DNA of 64,000 bases from Coffea arabica (taxonomy: Eukaryota; Streptophyta; Magnoliopsida; Gentianales; Rubiaceae), in the NCBI RefSeq assembly GCF_036785885.1, contig NC_092317.1:9922501-9986500 (forward strand), given 5' to 3'. The notes beneath the pieces are model-generated. The model was not told where the DNA came from, searched no databases, and worked only from the letters and a program-made list of their open reading frames with translations. This document shows positions 24,601 to 35,639 of this stretch, in pieces. Position numbers and translations under genes: made by a program. Each line of letters opens with the position of its first letter. Positions within the stretch are counted from its first letter, which is position 1.

Positions 24601-25236
24601 ATCATCTGCTCTTTTCACTTCCTCATTCGTCTTGCTCTATTATAACACAAATTTCAGCTTGTTTTTCACGAGATTCTGTTCAAAATAATCTTGCACAATG
24701 GAATTAGTGACACAAACACAATTAACAGACTCAGTATCATCCGGGTATTTCATTGCATCAAAAATGTTAAAAGTGACTGTTTCCCCGTTCAAATTCTACC
24801 GATAGGGTACCTTCGTGCACATTTATCTTTGTTCTAACAGTACTCATGAATGGTCTACCTAGAAGAAGTACAGCTGAATTGGCTGAGTTATCATCATTCA
24901 TGTTAACAATATAGAAATTCGCAGGAAAGATAAACTCATTAACTTTCACTAGAACGTCTTCAACTACACCGTCAAGGTAAACTTTGACCTATCGGTTAAT
25001 TGAATTATTACCCTTGTATCCTTTAAAGGTCCTAAGTTTAAGGCCCTAATTATGGACAAAGGCATGACATTGATAGATGCCTTTAGATCAAGCATACCTT
25101 TTTCTATCCTCTTCTGACCTATGATGCAGGGTATAGTGAACATACCTGGATCCTTGCATTTGTGCGACAACTTCTTTGGAAGAACTGCTGACACATTCTC
25201 ACCTACCTTCACTTTGTCTTGAAAATTCAACTTGTT
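21634..25236 (-). pseudogene. Outer Athila pol: protease, reverse transcriptase, RNase H, integrase (broken)
   Basis: From high to low coordinate: protease piece (24964-25236, MLDLKASINVMP, active-site Gly replaced by Lys where the inner copy has LDLGAS; then 24767-24949, [15 protein letters not shown]), linker (24322-24618), reverse transcriptase (23722-24036, [32 protein letters not shown]; the DD box lies in a second frame near 23730, SLDDFTVYGDSF), RNase H tail (22739-23200, [19 protein letters not shown]), integrase (21973-22611, DFMGPF, IISDQDTYF, YYPQTKGHAEV, with all three D,D,E positions kept) and the C-terminal piece (21634-21891, SRWIGPYVI). Each joint needs a shift or stop readthrough, so it is dead. 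Confidence 0.85.
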
Positions 25237-25244
25237 CCGATTAG

Positions 25245-26039
25245 CATAGTTATTAAACCCAACTCGACCCGGTGGTCGAACCAGTCAAACCAGTGAATCG
25301 GCCATTGGACCGGACCAGATTTCAAAATCACATCGTTTGGGCAAGGGGACCGTTGACTAGTCGACGACCCGGCGGTCCGACCGAATTAAATTGAAAACCC
25401 GGCCAATTTTGTCAACAAATCCAATTTTGTGGAAAAATTTTAATGCCTTCTTTGGAATTTGAATCTTAGACCTCTGCCCAACACTACAACATACTTACCA
25501 CCAGGCTACTTCGAAATATGCTAAGAGAATAGCTTTATTATAATATATAAATATTTTTTTAATTCTATCTTTTTTTTCTCTAAAACAAATATATTGGAAT
25601 CTTTTAATAAAAACTTATTACCCTCCAAACTCTATAAGTTATAAAATGGATTTAAAAAATAACATATTACATAATTCATTTTAAAGACAAATATTATTTT
25701 TAATAATTTTTTACACTTAAAATTCATAAATAACCTAGATAATTGCACTAAATATAGATAAAATTTTACACTTGAAATTTGGTATTTACTAAATAATTTT
25801 ATATTTGATTGATTCTTATATGAATTAATTATTTTATAGCAAATTAAATTAAATGAGCTTTTGCTATTGCATTATTTATTCCAATTTATATCATATATCT
25901 TATATAAAAAATTATGAAATAAATATTTAAATATATTAAGTAACCCACCGGTTCAACCACTCATCCACCGGTTGAATCAGTAACTCGTTGACCCACCTCC
26001 TTCGCCGGATTCCTTCCCAAATTGGGTTTAATAACTATG
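25245..26039. mobile_element. hAT-like non-autonomous element inside outer Athila gag-pol
   Basis: 795 bp with inverted ends CATAGTTATTAAACCCAA (left) and the same 18 bases read inward from the right. It is flanked by exact 8-bp duplications CCGATTAG (25237-25244 and 26040-26047). It interrupts the Athila coding frame between KFLKGLCTNR and NKLNFQDKVKVGEN. Near the ends are ACCCGGTGGTCGAACCAGTC-like and CCACCGGTTGAATC-like subterminal repeats. The AT-rich core has no coding frame. The 8-bp duplication indicates hAT. Confidence 0.88.
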
Positions 26040-26047
26040 CCGATTAG

Positions 26048-26596
26048 TACACAATCCCTTCAAAAACTTCGCATATTTAGGCAACTGCCTAATGGCATCA
26101 AGCAAAGGGATGTTGATTTTCACTTTCCTAAAGGTATCTAAAATCTCCTTCTCAGACTCCTCTTTCTTGGCTTTAGCCAACTTACCAGGAAAAGGAAGGT
26201 TAATATTAAATGTCTTAGGAGCATTTTACTGGTGACTTACCTTTTTCTCTTCACGCTCCCCAGACACTTGTTCATCTTCAACTCCTACTGCTTCCGATTC
26301 TGAGGACTGCACCTCCTTGCCACTTTATAGAAGCACTGCACTGACATTCTTCTTTGGATTGGGAATTACCTAAGATTGTAGCTTCCCTTTGTCATTCTCA
26401 ACGCTGCTCATTGAAGATGCCAGTTGTGACATTTGCGTCTCCAAATTCTGAATGCTAACGCGAGTCTCTTGTTGAAATCTCTGCGAGTCCTCCTGCATTT
26501 GACAAGTGCTATTAGCTAGAGATTTGACCATATCTTCAAAGGACATACCTGAATTAAATGCAGATGATTGTTGTACTAGTGGTCTCTGCAGGAATG
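26048..26596 (-). pseudogene. Outer Athila gag, C-terminal part
   Basis: Continues the gag interrupted at 34408: FLQRPLVQQSSAFNSGMSFE, then SLANSTCQMQEDSQRFQQET, a coiled-coil-like region with NLETQMSQLASSMS. A stop follows, then [51 protein letters not shown]. It carries stops (near 26370 and 26230). It is bounded on the left by the hAT-like element and on the right by the inner Athila. Confidence 0.8.
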
Positions 26597-27512
26597 AACC
26601 AAGGGACTGCGGCGTGAGCAGCCGAGGCGGCCGTGGACTGCGGCGAGCTTCGGGCAGCAGCGGCGCGCTGCGGTGGGTGGCGTGCGGTGCGAGACGGCAG
26701 CGCGCGCGAGGGAGATGGGCTGGTGGAGCGCGCGGCGGCAGTGATGGAGATCTGCTGGTTGGCAACAGAGGAAGCGTGGGTTGCGACTGATGGTTGCGAA
26801 TCGAAGAGAGAGGGAGAGAGCTCGCGGCGGGAGCGGAGATGGTGGGAGGGCGGCGCGGCTCTCGGTCGGCGTGCGCAGAGAGAAGGGGAGCAGCGGGGAA
26901 GAAAGAAAGAAAAGAAAAAGAGAAAAGAAGAAAGAAAGAAAAGAAGAAAAGAAAGAAAAGAAAAGAAAAAAGAAAAAGAGAGAAATTGATGTTTTTTTTT
27001 TTAAATGTTTCTTTTCTTTTCCTTCCAATTATGAGGCTCTTTGAGCCACGGAAATAAATTTTTTAAAATTTGGAAACTAAAGCTACGGTGATAAGAAATG
27101 TTTATTCAAAATTTTTTTTTTTTTTTGAATCCCTACCTTTCCCGCGAACGTGACGCGGGCACGTCATGAGGGCAAGAGAGCTCCCAGAAGTTTCAGAAGT
27201 TTCAGAAGTTTCTGATCGTGAGCTTCCTGCACATCTCCACGCGGGCGCGTCATGAGGGCAAGAGAGCTCCCAGAAGTTTCAGAAGTTTCTGATCGTGAGC
27301 TTCCTGCACATCACCACGCGGGCACGTTATGACTGAAGGGCACCTATAGATCAGCAAAAACGCAAATTGAAACCCAAAATCAGTCTAATTCAGGGAGAAC
27401 ACATCTAAACTATCACACGAAATTGAACAAACAATGAAAAGGAACAATTGGGTTGCCTCCCAATGAGCGTCTTTCTTTAATGTCTTTGGCTAGACATCGT
27501 CCAAAACTTTGC
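26597..27512 (-). other. Truncated 3' tail of the inner Athila
   Basis: Non-coding. It has a GC-rich part (26597-26890), a purine tract of GAAAG/AAAGA units on the plus strand (about 26895-26990), two long T runs, and a tandem repeat (27155-27317, see separate entry). No reading frame on either strand resembles a protein; the charged Lys/Glu or Ser/Phe frames come from the purine tract. Confidence 0.7.
27155..27330 (-). repeat. Tandem repeat in the inner Athila tail
   Basis: Two units beginning GCGGGC(A/G)CGTCATGAG and ending CACATC(T/A)CCAC, 86 bp (27155-27240) and 77 bp (27241-27317), plus the start of a third. The 9-bp difference is one AGAAGTTTC word: three in unit 1, two in unit 2. Such unit and subunit slippage is typical of Athila/Tat untranslated tails. 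Confidence 0.8.
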
Positions 27513-30500
27513 TTAAACTAAGCAAATCGAGTCTTCCAAGTGCACCATCTCCACCCGTTCAATTGCAACCCCTTCATAATACGGCTTGAGACGATGACCA
27601 TTCACTACAAATTTCTTCTCAGTCTTCAAACTTTGGATCTCTACTGCACCATAATGAAAGACATTAGTCACAACAAAAGGACCAATCCAACGAGAACGTA
27701 ACTTACCTGGAAATAACTTCAATTTGGAGTGGTACAGGAGAACTTTTTGCCCACACTCGAATGTCCTCCTCGAGATCTGTTGGTCATGAAAAATCTTATT
27801 TTTCTCCTTATAAATTACCGCATTCTCATAGGCCTCATTGCGAATCTCCTCCAACTCCTGTAAATCCAATTTCCGTCGGGCACCGGCCTCTTCTAAGTTC
27901 ATGTTGCATTGCTTTATCGCCCAAAAAGCCTTGTGCTCGAACTCCACTGGAAGATGGCAAGGCTTACCAAATACTAACCTATAGGGAGACATCCCTATAG
28001 GCGTCTTGTAAGCGGTCCTGTATGCCCACAAAGCATCTTCCAACCTTGAACTCCAATCTTTCCTATCGGGGCGCACCATTTTCTCCAGAATAGACTTAAT
28101 CTCCCGGTTTGATACCTCCGCTTGACCATTGGTCTGAGGGTGGTACGATGTCGAGACCCTGTGGAGTACACCATACTTGCGAAACAACGCAGCTATGGTT
28201 TTGTTGCAGAAGTGCGTCCCCCTATCACTGACAATGGCTTTTGGCATTCCAAATCGTACAAAAATATTAGACCTAATAAAATCTGCAACTACCTTCGAGT
28301 CATTAGTCCGAGTGGCCTTAGCCTCCACCCATTTGGACACATAATCAACTGCCAGCAAAATATACAGAAAACCAAATGAAGTAGGAAAAGGCCCCATGAA
28401 ATCTATACCCCAAACATCAAAAATTTCTACAAAAATCATCGGGACTTGGGGCATATGATCCCTACGGGTTATATTACCTACCCTTTGACAGCGATCACAT
28501 GACTTACAAAACACATAGGCATCCTTAAACAATGAAGGCCAATAAAACCCACTTTCTAAAATCTTATGAGCAGTCCTCTTGGGTCCAAAATGACCTCCAC
28601 AGGCAAAAGTATGACAAAAAGCTAGAATCGATTGAAATTCCATTTCACTTACACATCTCCTCATTACCTGATCTGCACACCTCTTCCACAAGTACGGGTC
28701 ATCCCAGATAAAATACTTGGCGTCGCTCTTCAATTTATCCCTCTTCGATTTTGGCCAACCTGCAGGAAAATTACCAGTTACCAAATAATTGACCAGGTCA
28801 GCATACCAAGGCAATTTAGAATGTAAGGAAAATAAATGCTCTTCAGGGAATGCATCCTTCAATGGCTCATTGTCCTCCCCGACTGGTATGCGACTCAAAT
28901 GGTCTGCTACTAGATTTTCTGAGCCTTTTTTGTCCCTTATCTCAAGGTCAAATTCATGTAGTAGCAATATCCACCTGATGAGTCTCGGTTTGGCATCCTT
29001 CTTGGTCATTAGGTACCTTAACGCTGCATGATCAGAAAATACAATTACTTTAGCTCCTAACAAATATGACCTGAATTTTTCTAAAGCAAAAATAACCGCA
29101 AGAAGCTCCTTCTCAGTGGTGGAATAATTCAACTGGGCTCCATTCAAGGCCCGAGATACGTAATAGATGACATGAGCCGCCTTTCCTACTCTTTGCCCCA
29201 GGACAGCCCCAACAGCATGATCACTGGCATCGCACATGATTTCAAATGGCAAACCCCAATCGGGGGGCTGGATGATTGGGGGTGAAGTCAACAATTCCTT
29301 CAGCTTGTCAAAGGCTCTCTCACACTTGTCATCAAACTCGAAGGCTACATCTTTTTGCAAGAGTTGGAACAATGGGGCCCCAATTTTTGAAAAATCCTTG
29401 ATGAACCTTCGATAAAAACCTGCATAACCAAGAAAAGAACGTACCTCCCGCACACTAGCGGGGTAACGCAAAGCAGATATAATATCTATTTTAGCCCTGT
29501 CAACCTCGATGCCCTTAGACGATACAATATGACCCAAGACTATCCCGTGCTCAACCATAAAATGACATTTTTCCCAATTAAGCACAAGATTAGTCTCTAT
29601 ACACCTTATCAGGATCAATTTCAGGTTATCTGGACATGTATCAAAACTATCACCATACACACTGAAATCATCAATGAAAACTTCAATTATCTTCTCCATA
29701 TATTCAGAAAAAATACTTACCATACAACTCTGAAATGTTGCAGGTGCATTGCACAACCCGAATGGCATTCGTCTATAGGCAAAGGTCCCGAACGGGCACG
29801 TGAAGGTTGTCTTCTCTTGATCCTCCGGTGCAATTGCTATCTGAAAATATCCTGAAAATCCATCCAAAAAGTAATAGTAAACCCTACAAGCTAGACGTTC
29901 AACCATCTGATCAATGAAAGGGAGAGGGAAATGGTCCTTTTTAGTGACGGCGTTTAGCCTACGGTAGTCTATACACAGCCTCCATCCAGTGGGTTTGCGC
30001 ACTGGCACGAGCTCACCCGTTTGGTTAGCCTCTACCGTCACTCCTGCCTTTTTTGGGACTACCTGGACCGGACTCACCCAAGGGTTATCAGATATTGCAA
30101 AGATGATCCCCACATCTAGCAAATTTAAAATCTCTTTCTTTACAACTTCCATCATGAGGGGATTGAGCTTCCTTTGAGCCTGCCTAACAGGTTTGGCATC
30201 CTCATCTAGTCTAATCCGGTGCATACAGATGGCCGGGCTGATTCCCTTAATGTCCGCAATTGTCCAACCTATCGTCTCTTTATGCTCTCTAAGGACCCGG
30301 ATCAGTTTCTCCTCCTGGGTTTTTGACAGTGCCGATGAGATAATCACCGGGAGTGTCTCATTATCACCCAGATATGCATATTTCAGGTGCTCTGGTAGAG
30401 GTTTCAACTCCAGTACAGGTGCCTGCACCACAGATGGCAATACCCTCTGGTGAGGTTCGGGAGTAAAAATAGGTAAGACTTCATACCTTTCGTGGTGGTC

Positions 30501-30530
30501 TACAATGAGTGTAATGCACCTATTGTGCAT
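27513..30530 (-). CDS. pol: Inner Athila pol: reverse transcriptase, RNase H, integrase
   Basis: 1005 codons without interruption. In order: reverse transcriptase with [32 protein letters not shown] and the active-site box FIDDFSVYG; RNase H with [14 protein letters not shown] and [20 protein letters not shown]; integrase with the HHCC finger ([22 protein letters not shown]) and catalytic D, D, E in [16 protein letters not shown] and [10 protein letters not shown]; and the C-terminal [13 protein letters not shown]. All expected catalytic residues are present. The family is Athila ([16 protein letters not shown] is characteristic). It copies the element's RNA and integrates the cDNA in the nucleus. 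The frame opens immediately at the A6 run that ends the gag-protease frame (30530-30535), in the -1 frame. No 3' LTR exists, so the element should not move by itself. Confidence 0.93.
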   Translation of the reverse strand: MHNRCITLIVDHHERYEVLPIFTPEPHQRVLPSVVQAPVLELKPLPEHLKYAYLGDNETLPVIISSALSKTQEEKLIRVLREHKETIGWTIADIKGISPAICMHRIRLDEDAKPVRQAQRKLNPLMMEVVKKEILNLLDVGIIFAISDNPWVSPVQVVPKKAGVTVEANQTGELVPVRKPTGWRLCIDYRRLNAVTKKDHFPLPFIDQMVERLACRVYYYFLDGFSGYFQIAIAPEDQEKTTFTCPFGTFAYRRMPFGLCNAPATFQSCMVSIFSEYMEKIIEVFIDDFSVYGDSFDTCPDNLKLILIRCIETNLVLNWEKCHFMVEHGIVLGHIVSSKGIEVDRAKIDIISALRYPASVREVRSFLGYAGFYRRFIKDFSKIGAPLFQLLQKDVAFEFDDKCERAFDKLKELLTSPPIIQPPDWGLPFEIMCDASDHAVGAVLGQRVGKAAHVIYYVSRALNGAQLNYSTTEKELLAVIFALEKFRSYLLGAKVIVFSDHAALRYLMTKKDAKPRLIRWILLLHEFDLEIRDKKGSENLVADHLSRIPVGEDNEPLKDAFPEEHLFSLHSKLPWYADLVNYLVTGNFPAGWPKSKRDKLKSDAKYFIWDDPYLWKRCADQVMRRCVSEMEFQSILAFCHTFACGGHFGPKRTAHKILESGFYWPSLFKDAYVFCKSCDRCQRVGNITRRDHMPQVPMIFVEIFDVWGIDFMGPFPTSFGFLYILLAVDYVSKWVEAKATRTNDSKVVADFIRSNIFVRFGMPKAIVSDRGTHFCNKTIAALFRKYGVLHRVSTSYHPQTNGQAEVSNREIKSILEKMVRPDRKDWSSRLEDALWAYRTAYKTPIGMSPYRLVFGKPCHLPVEFEHKAFWAIKQCNMNLEEAGARRKLDLQELEEIRNEAYENAVIYKEKNKIFHDQQISRRTFECGQKVLLYHSKLKLFPGKLRSRWIGPFVVTNVFHYGAVEIQSLKTEKKFVVNGHRLKPYYEGVAIERVEMVHLEDSICLV

Positions 30531-32965
30531 TTTTTATCTTCACTCCACTCCACCTCAGGAGTTGTTTCCAACTCGAGGTGCTTGGTCAAAACTACCTCCA
30601 ACTCATCCCTGCCAACAGTTTCAAATACTTCCTGCACCGCAGGGTCAATAGCACTCACAGAGAAAACTGAGCTAAAGTTGGAGTTTGAGGGATATTTCAT
30701 AGTATCAAAGATATTAAAGTGCACAATTTCCCCATCAAATTCCATGGATAAGGTACCCTTATTAACATCAATTTTTGTTTGTGCTGTGCTCATAAAGGGT
30801 CTACCTAACAACAAAGGTGAGGGATCGGGGGAGTGATCATCATCCATATCAAGTACATAAAAATCAGCTGGAAACACCAAATCATTAACTTTCACCAACA
30901 CATCTTCAACCAACCCATCAGGATATGCATTAGTGCGGTCAGCTAATTGAATGATTATTCCAGTTTCTTTTAATGGACCTAGCTTTAGAGAAGCATATAT
31001 AGATTTAGGCATGACATTAATTGATGCTCCCAAGTCCAACATGGCCCTTCTAATCACAGTGTTCCCTATCTTACAGGGGATAGTAAACATACCTGGGTCC
31101 CCGCACTTGGGTGGAAGCTTTCTCTGTAGGACCGCTGACACATTCTCCCCAACAATAACCCGTTCATCTCCCCTCAATCGCCTTCGGTTGACACACAAGT
31201 CCCTTAGGAATTTGGCATATTTTGGTACTTGTTTGATTGCGTCTAAGAGAGGGATGTTTATCTCAACCTTGCGAAAAACCTCCAAAATCTCCTTTTCCAT
31301 ATCCTGCTTCTTCGATTTTTCCAACCTGCTAGGGAAAGGAGGCGGGTTAGTTTTAGCTGTAATTATTGGGTCAGGAAGTACCTTTGGATCTGCACCATTG
31401 CTGTCCTCCCTTTCAAGCTCATTTTCGATCTTTTCCTCATCCTTATCCTTAGGGATCACAGGTTCAGACCCCTGAATTTCCTTCCCGCTCCTCAGGGTCA
31501 TGGCGCTCACATTCTTCAGGTTCAACTCAGGTTGAGATGGCAGCTTCCCTTGGTTCTGGGAATCCAAACGGTTGATTGTTGTGGCCATTTGACTTATCTG
31601 ATTCCTTATATCCTGCATTTCGGAGTCCGTCCTTTGCTGACTTTGCACCATGGTTGTCATCATTTGTTGATTTTGCGCCATGGTTGTCATCATTTGTTTC
31701 ATCATCTCCTCCAAAGATGGACCAGAGCTTGGGGGCGGAGGTGGTCGAGGTTGGTATTGCTGCTGGTACCCCGGTGGCTTATTTGGCACAAAGTTAGACT
31801 GCCTGTTCGGTGTAAAGTTGGGTTGCCTATTCCCTCCATAACTGAGGTTGGGATGATCTCTCCACCCGGGGTTGTAGGTGCTTGAGTAAGTGTCGTACTG
31901 CTTCCTTGGCGCGGGAGCGTGGTCAGCCATGTTCACCTGTTCTGCAGTTTCTTCCTGAATCATTGGGCACATATCTGCAGAGTGACCTATACCAGTGCAA
32001 ATCCCGCATACCCTGGCTTGTGATGCATTTCTCACAGCCTGTTGCCTAACAAACGCGGTCAACTCAGTTAGCTGCTGCTGCATGGAGGGTGTCTCTACCT
32101 CATTCACCCTGCGTATTGGACAATCCTCTCTCGTACCGAATTGTTGTGAATTCTCTGCCACACTCTCAATCAACTCTCGTGCTTCTTGAGGGGTTTTGTT
32201 CACCAGTGCCCCTCCACTTGCAGCATCAATTATGCTCCTGTCCCCAAAAAGGAGCCCCTCATAAAAATACTGAATGAGCAACTGCTCACTTATCTGGTGC
32301 TGGGGACACTTGTGCAACAAGAAGTTGAACCGTTCCCAATACTCATAGAGTGACTCCCCTGGGTGCTGCTTGATCCCACAAATTTCTTTCCTCAGACTTG
32401 CAGCCCTGGACGCAGGAAAATATTTATCCAAAATTTTTTTCTTCAATTGGTCCCACGTGGTGATGCTACCTGGTGACAGGTAGTACAGCCAGTCCTTCGC
32501 AGAATCTGTCAAGGAGAAGGGAAATGCCCTCATTTTTATCTGCTCTTCTGTAATGCCCGGGGGCTTCATACTGTTGCACACGACATCAAACTCCTGCAGA
32601 TGCTTATACGGCTCCTTACCTGGTAAACCATGAAAAGAGGGTAAAAGAGAAATCAAACCAGATTTTAACTCAAATGAAGTGTTTTCACTCAAACTCGGGA
32701 AAGTAATGCACAAAGGCTGCTGATTTAAATTAGGGGTAGCCAACTCCCTTAATGTTCGTGCATTAGCCATGGGAATTTCTTCTTGCTCCGAGTCACTCGA
32801 AGTGTCACCAAATGAATCTGTTGGTTCAACTCCTGACTCAGGTCTCTGAGATGTAGCACTGGAGTGCTCCTCTCTGAGCTGTCTGGTTTCCTTCCTCGTT
32901 CTACGCGCGGTCTTCTCTACTTCAGGGTCAAAAATCAATTCACCTGTACGAAAAGATCGAGGCAT
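30500..32965 (-). CDS. gag: Inner Athila gag and protease
   Basis: 821 codons starting [20 protein letters not shown] just after the primer site. It contains the retrotransposon gag core (about residues 100-230, [44 protein letters not shown]), a CCHC zinc knuckle ([14 protein letters not shown]), a Pro/Gln-rich region, and a retropepsin-like protease with the active-site stretch [13 protein letters not shown] and [10 protein letters not shown]. Gag forms the particle that packages element RNA, and the protease matures it. The outer copy has the same order with five or more breaks. The stop at 30500 lies 10 codons past an A6 run, where the pol frame begins one base back. Confidence 0.92.
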   Translation of the reverse strand: MPRSFRTGELIFDPEVEKTARRTRKETRQLREEHSSATSQRPESGVEPTDSFGDTSSDSEQEEIPMANARTLRELATPNLNQQPLCITFPSLSENTSFELKSGLISLLPSFHGLPGKEPYKHLQEFDVVCNSMKPPGITEEQIKMRAFPFSLTDSAKDWLYYLSPGSITTWDQLKKKILDKYFPASRAASLRKEICGIKQHPGESLYEYWERFNFLLHKCPQHQISEQLLIQYFYEGLLFGDRSIIDAASGGALVNKTPQEARELIESVAENSQQFGTREDCPIRRVNEVETPSMQQQLTELTAFVRQQAVRNASQARVCGICTGIGHSADMCPMIQEETAEQVNMADHAPAPRKQYDTYSSTYNPGWRDHPNLSYGGNRQPNFTPNRQSNFVPNKPPGYQQQYQPRPPPPPSSGPSLEEMMKQMMTTMAQNQQMMTTMVQSQQRTDSEMQDIRNQISQMATTINRLDSQNQGKLPSQPELNLKNVSAMTLRSGKEIQGSEPVIPKDKDEEKIENELEREDSNGADPKVLPDPIITAKTNPPPFPSRLEKSKKQDMEKEILEVFRKVEINIPLLDAIKQVPKYAKFLRDLCVNRRRLRGDERVIVGENVSAVLQRKLPPKCGDPGMFTIPCKIGNTVIRRAMLDLGASINVMPKSIYASLKLGPLKETGIIIQLADRTNAYPDGLVEDVLVKVNDLVFPADFYVLDMDDDHSPDPSPLLLGRPFMSTAQTKIDVNKGTLSMEFDGEIVHFNIFDTMKYPSNSNFSSVFSVSAIDPAVQEVFETVGRDELEVVLTKHLELETTPEVEWSEDKKCTIGALHSL

Positions 32966-33032
32966 ACACTAGAAGAAAACCAGAAAATTAGGACAAAAAA
33001 TGAATTTAAAAAGAAACAAATAATAACGCCAG

Positions 33033-33050
33033 TCCCCGGCAACGGCGCCA
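33033..33050 (-). promoter_or_regulatory. Primer-binding site, tRNA-Asp type, inner Athila
   Basis: TGGCGCCGTTGCCGGGGA on the minus strand, five bases from the LTR edge, complementary to the 3' end of plant tRNA-Asp. This is the primer known for Athila elements. The outer copy's site differs at three positions, all of the type expected from cytosine deamination (G to A or C to T). Confidence 0.85.
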
Positions 33051-33055
33051 AAAAT

Positions 33056-34407
33056 TGACAGGTTGTCAGCCTGTGCAATAATAAAACCTGCTCAAACTAA
33101 AAGTAATTTCTGTAGACAGCGGTAAGCAGGGTCGAATCCACAGGGATTGGGAGTAATTGTTTCTTTTCAAACTCACAGTGACAAAAGGGGGGTGTTTTTG
33201 TGGATAGGCAACTAAAAATAATTAAACAATCCAACTAAAAATAAATAATTAACTAGCACAAGTTTAGCAGGAATTAAATCAAGAATAAATAAATTCTAGC
33301 CAAGGACGCAACTACTCTGGCACAGTCCAATCATCCGATCATTGATGTAAGAGATGTTCACTTAATGTATTAATAGGCTAGTTATAGTCTGACGACCAAT
33401 TTTTCCTTAAATTATTGATAACAAAGGTACGACCGTTGATTACCCCTAATCAGCAAATACTCCTAGGTACGACCATAGGAAGTAATTTTCCAATTGCATT
33501 AATAACTAGAAAAACCTAGCCCTAATCAATAACACGCTACGAGGATTATTTAAATTAGATCACACGTTCCCCTAATGTGTAAACACACCAGTTGCCACTA
33601 ATATTAATCAATCAAACAATTACGGATTTAATTGACTAAATTGGCACGAGATTAATAAATCACATTGAACACCGGGCCCTTGACATCCAATTAATAAAAT
33701 AATCCCATGAAAATTCAAGCAGACAACGTGCAAATATTAATAAATTAAGGAACACGTGAAAATTAATTAGATCTCACAGATTTTCGGGACTGCGCCGTCG
33801 AGTTGACCCTTGACTAGATGGAAGGCTTAGCCACGCCGCATAATGAAATCACCACACGAATTAATAAATTGAAAAGGCATTGCGTTTTCTATTAGGAAGT
33901 AAGGAATAAAAGGTGTTTTTCCCGTTGGGGAATATTGTCGAACACCTGGCGTGTGTCAGAGGCCAGTCAGGAGAAGGAAAGAAAAACTAAAGACTAGGCT
34001 AAAAACTAAACTAAAAGATAAACTAAAAACTAGCCATGTCTTCTTTCCCTACGTTCCCTATTTAAGAAACAAAAGAAAGATAGACTAAAGCTATCTAGGT
34101 GGTCCCCACACATGTGGACAAAGCCTCCCAAGTACTTCTTGTTCCAAGTCTCTTTTACGTAGCTTTCTTTGAAGAGCCCAAATGACTTATAGCTTTGTGG
34201 TCCCCACCAATCCAAGGGCCCAAGGATTGAATCCCTTAGAAGTCTCCATATTCTTCATAAAATCCCTCCTTTTTGGTAGTTTTCTGTTTCATTCCTGAAA
34301 TTAAGTCCAGATACCAAATATGAGTAGATATCAGCAATTAACACAATATTTATCAGGGGTAAAAGGGGAAATTAATAATAAAATTACTAACAAATTATAC
34401 CCTATCA
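33056..34407 (-). repeat. 5' LTR of the inner Athila
   Basis: 1352 bp from TGACAGGTTGTCAGCC to ACCCTATCA on the plus strand. It resembles the outer LTRs only in patches (for example GTGTAAACACACCAGTTGCC against GTGCCGTTTGCC), so the two Athila copies belong to different subfamilies. No second copy of this sequence was found in the window. Confidence 0.85.
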
Positions 34408-35566
34408 GTCTCTGCAGGAATGGTTGTTGAAAGCCTGAGGGATTTGGAGCATAGCTGAAGTTGGGGTGGTTCTGCCACCTCGGATTATATGTGGGCGCAT
34501 ATGGGTCATTTCTCCTTTGGGATGGTCCAGGCAAACCTCCCATGGCACTGGTTTGCTCGTGAGGGTCTTCTTAGAGGGTCGGGCACATATCGGTCGCATG
34601 TTCAGGGGCAGCACATATCCCACATGCTTTAGTTGCATGTACTTGCCCTATAGCCATTTGACGAACTAATGTAGTTAGCTCCGTTAATCTATTTGCGAGG
34701 TCAGAATGATTTACCTTATTGACCCTTCTAGTCACTGCCTCAAATCTGACTCCAAACTGTTGAGAATTCTCAGCCATGTTCGAGATAAGGCGTTTGGCTT
34801 CATCTGTTGTCTTATTTACTAAAGCACTGCCACTCGCTGCATCTACCATACTTCTATCCATGGGTAGCAGTCCCTCGTAAAAATACTAGATCAGCAATTG
34901 GTCAGGGATCTGATGGTGCAGGCAACTAGCACACAACTGTTTGAACCGCTTCCAATATTCATAGAGAATTTCTCCATTAGCCTGCCTAACTTCACATATT
35001 TCCTTCCTGATGTTGATGGCCCTAGAGACTGGGAAGAACTTCTCAAGGAATTGCCATTTCAATCTTTCCCACGTAGTGATGGACCCCAATGGCAAGTAAA
35101 ATAACCAGTCCTTAGCCTTGTCTACTAGGAAGAAAGGAAACGCGCGCAGCTTGATTTGTTCTTCCATAACTCCATGAGGTTTCATGGTTGAACATACTAC
35201 ATGGAATTCCTTCAAGTGCTTGTGTGAGTTCTCACCTGCAACACCGCGAAAAGTAGGTAACAAATGAATCAATCTTAATTTTAATTCAAAAGCCTACTCA
35301 GTGTCAGGATACGTAATGCACAGAGGCTGTTGGTTAACATTTGGGGTTGCAAGTTCCCTCAAAATCCTTTGGGCTACCATTGTTTCGTTGGGTCCAATCA
35401 AGTCTGCTTCCAATTCAACGGATGAATCACTTAAGTCAGAATTTTGTTCCAGTCCGAGAAGTATTGCCGCTGAAACTTGTTGCTTTTGCAACTTAGTCTC
35501 CCTCCTTGCTGCTTTCTCGATCTCTGGTTCAAATTCGAGTGTTCCTGTACAGGAAGATCGAGGCAT
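34408..35566 (-). pseudogene. Outer Athila gag, N-terminal part
   Basis: It starts MPRSSCTGTLEFEPEIEKAA at 35566, closely parallel to the inner copy's start. It then reads [57 protein letters not shown], a knuckle (CGICAAPEHATDMC), and APTYNPRWQNHPNFSYAPN. Stops interrupt near 35294, 34886 and 34571. Cut at 34408 by the inner Athila, it resumes at 26596. Confidence 0.85.
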
Positions 35567-35639
35567 AAAACATGGGCTAAACAAAGCCTGTGCAATAAAT
35601 AACTTCAAACACCAGATCCCTGACAACGGTGCCAAAATT

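Larger units (their letters stand above)
26597..34407 (-). mobile_element. Inner Athila copy: one LTR, long gag and pol frames, no 3' LTR
   Basis: On the minus strand: a complete 5' LTR (34407-33056, TG...CA), perfect 18-base tRNA-Asp primer site (TGGCGCCGTTGCCGGGGA, 33050-33033), gag-protease frame (32965-30500), pol frame (30530-27513), then 0.9 kb of tail (27512-26597) that stops without any LTR. It splits the outer gag between GFQQPFLQR and PLVQQSSAF. The flanks share GTCTCTGCAGGAATG (26582-26596 and 34408-34422), 15 bases, far longer than the 5-bp duplication normal for LTR elements. The structure suggests a 3'-truncated copy. The outer element's homologous tail is 2.5 kb longer, consistent with truncation here. 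Confidence 0.85.

Noticed and set aside
26576-27057. Charged and Ser/Phe-rich frames on both strands
   Set aside because: Produced by the purine tract and GC-rich tail of the inner Athila; no protein similarity.
33033-33050. Possible tRNA-Asp gene fragment
   Set aside because: Only the last 18 bases match, directly beside an LTR; it is a primer-binding site, not a tRNA gene.
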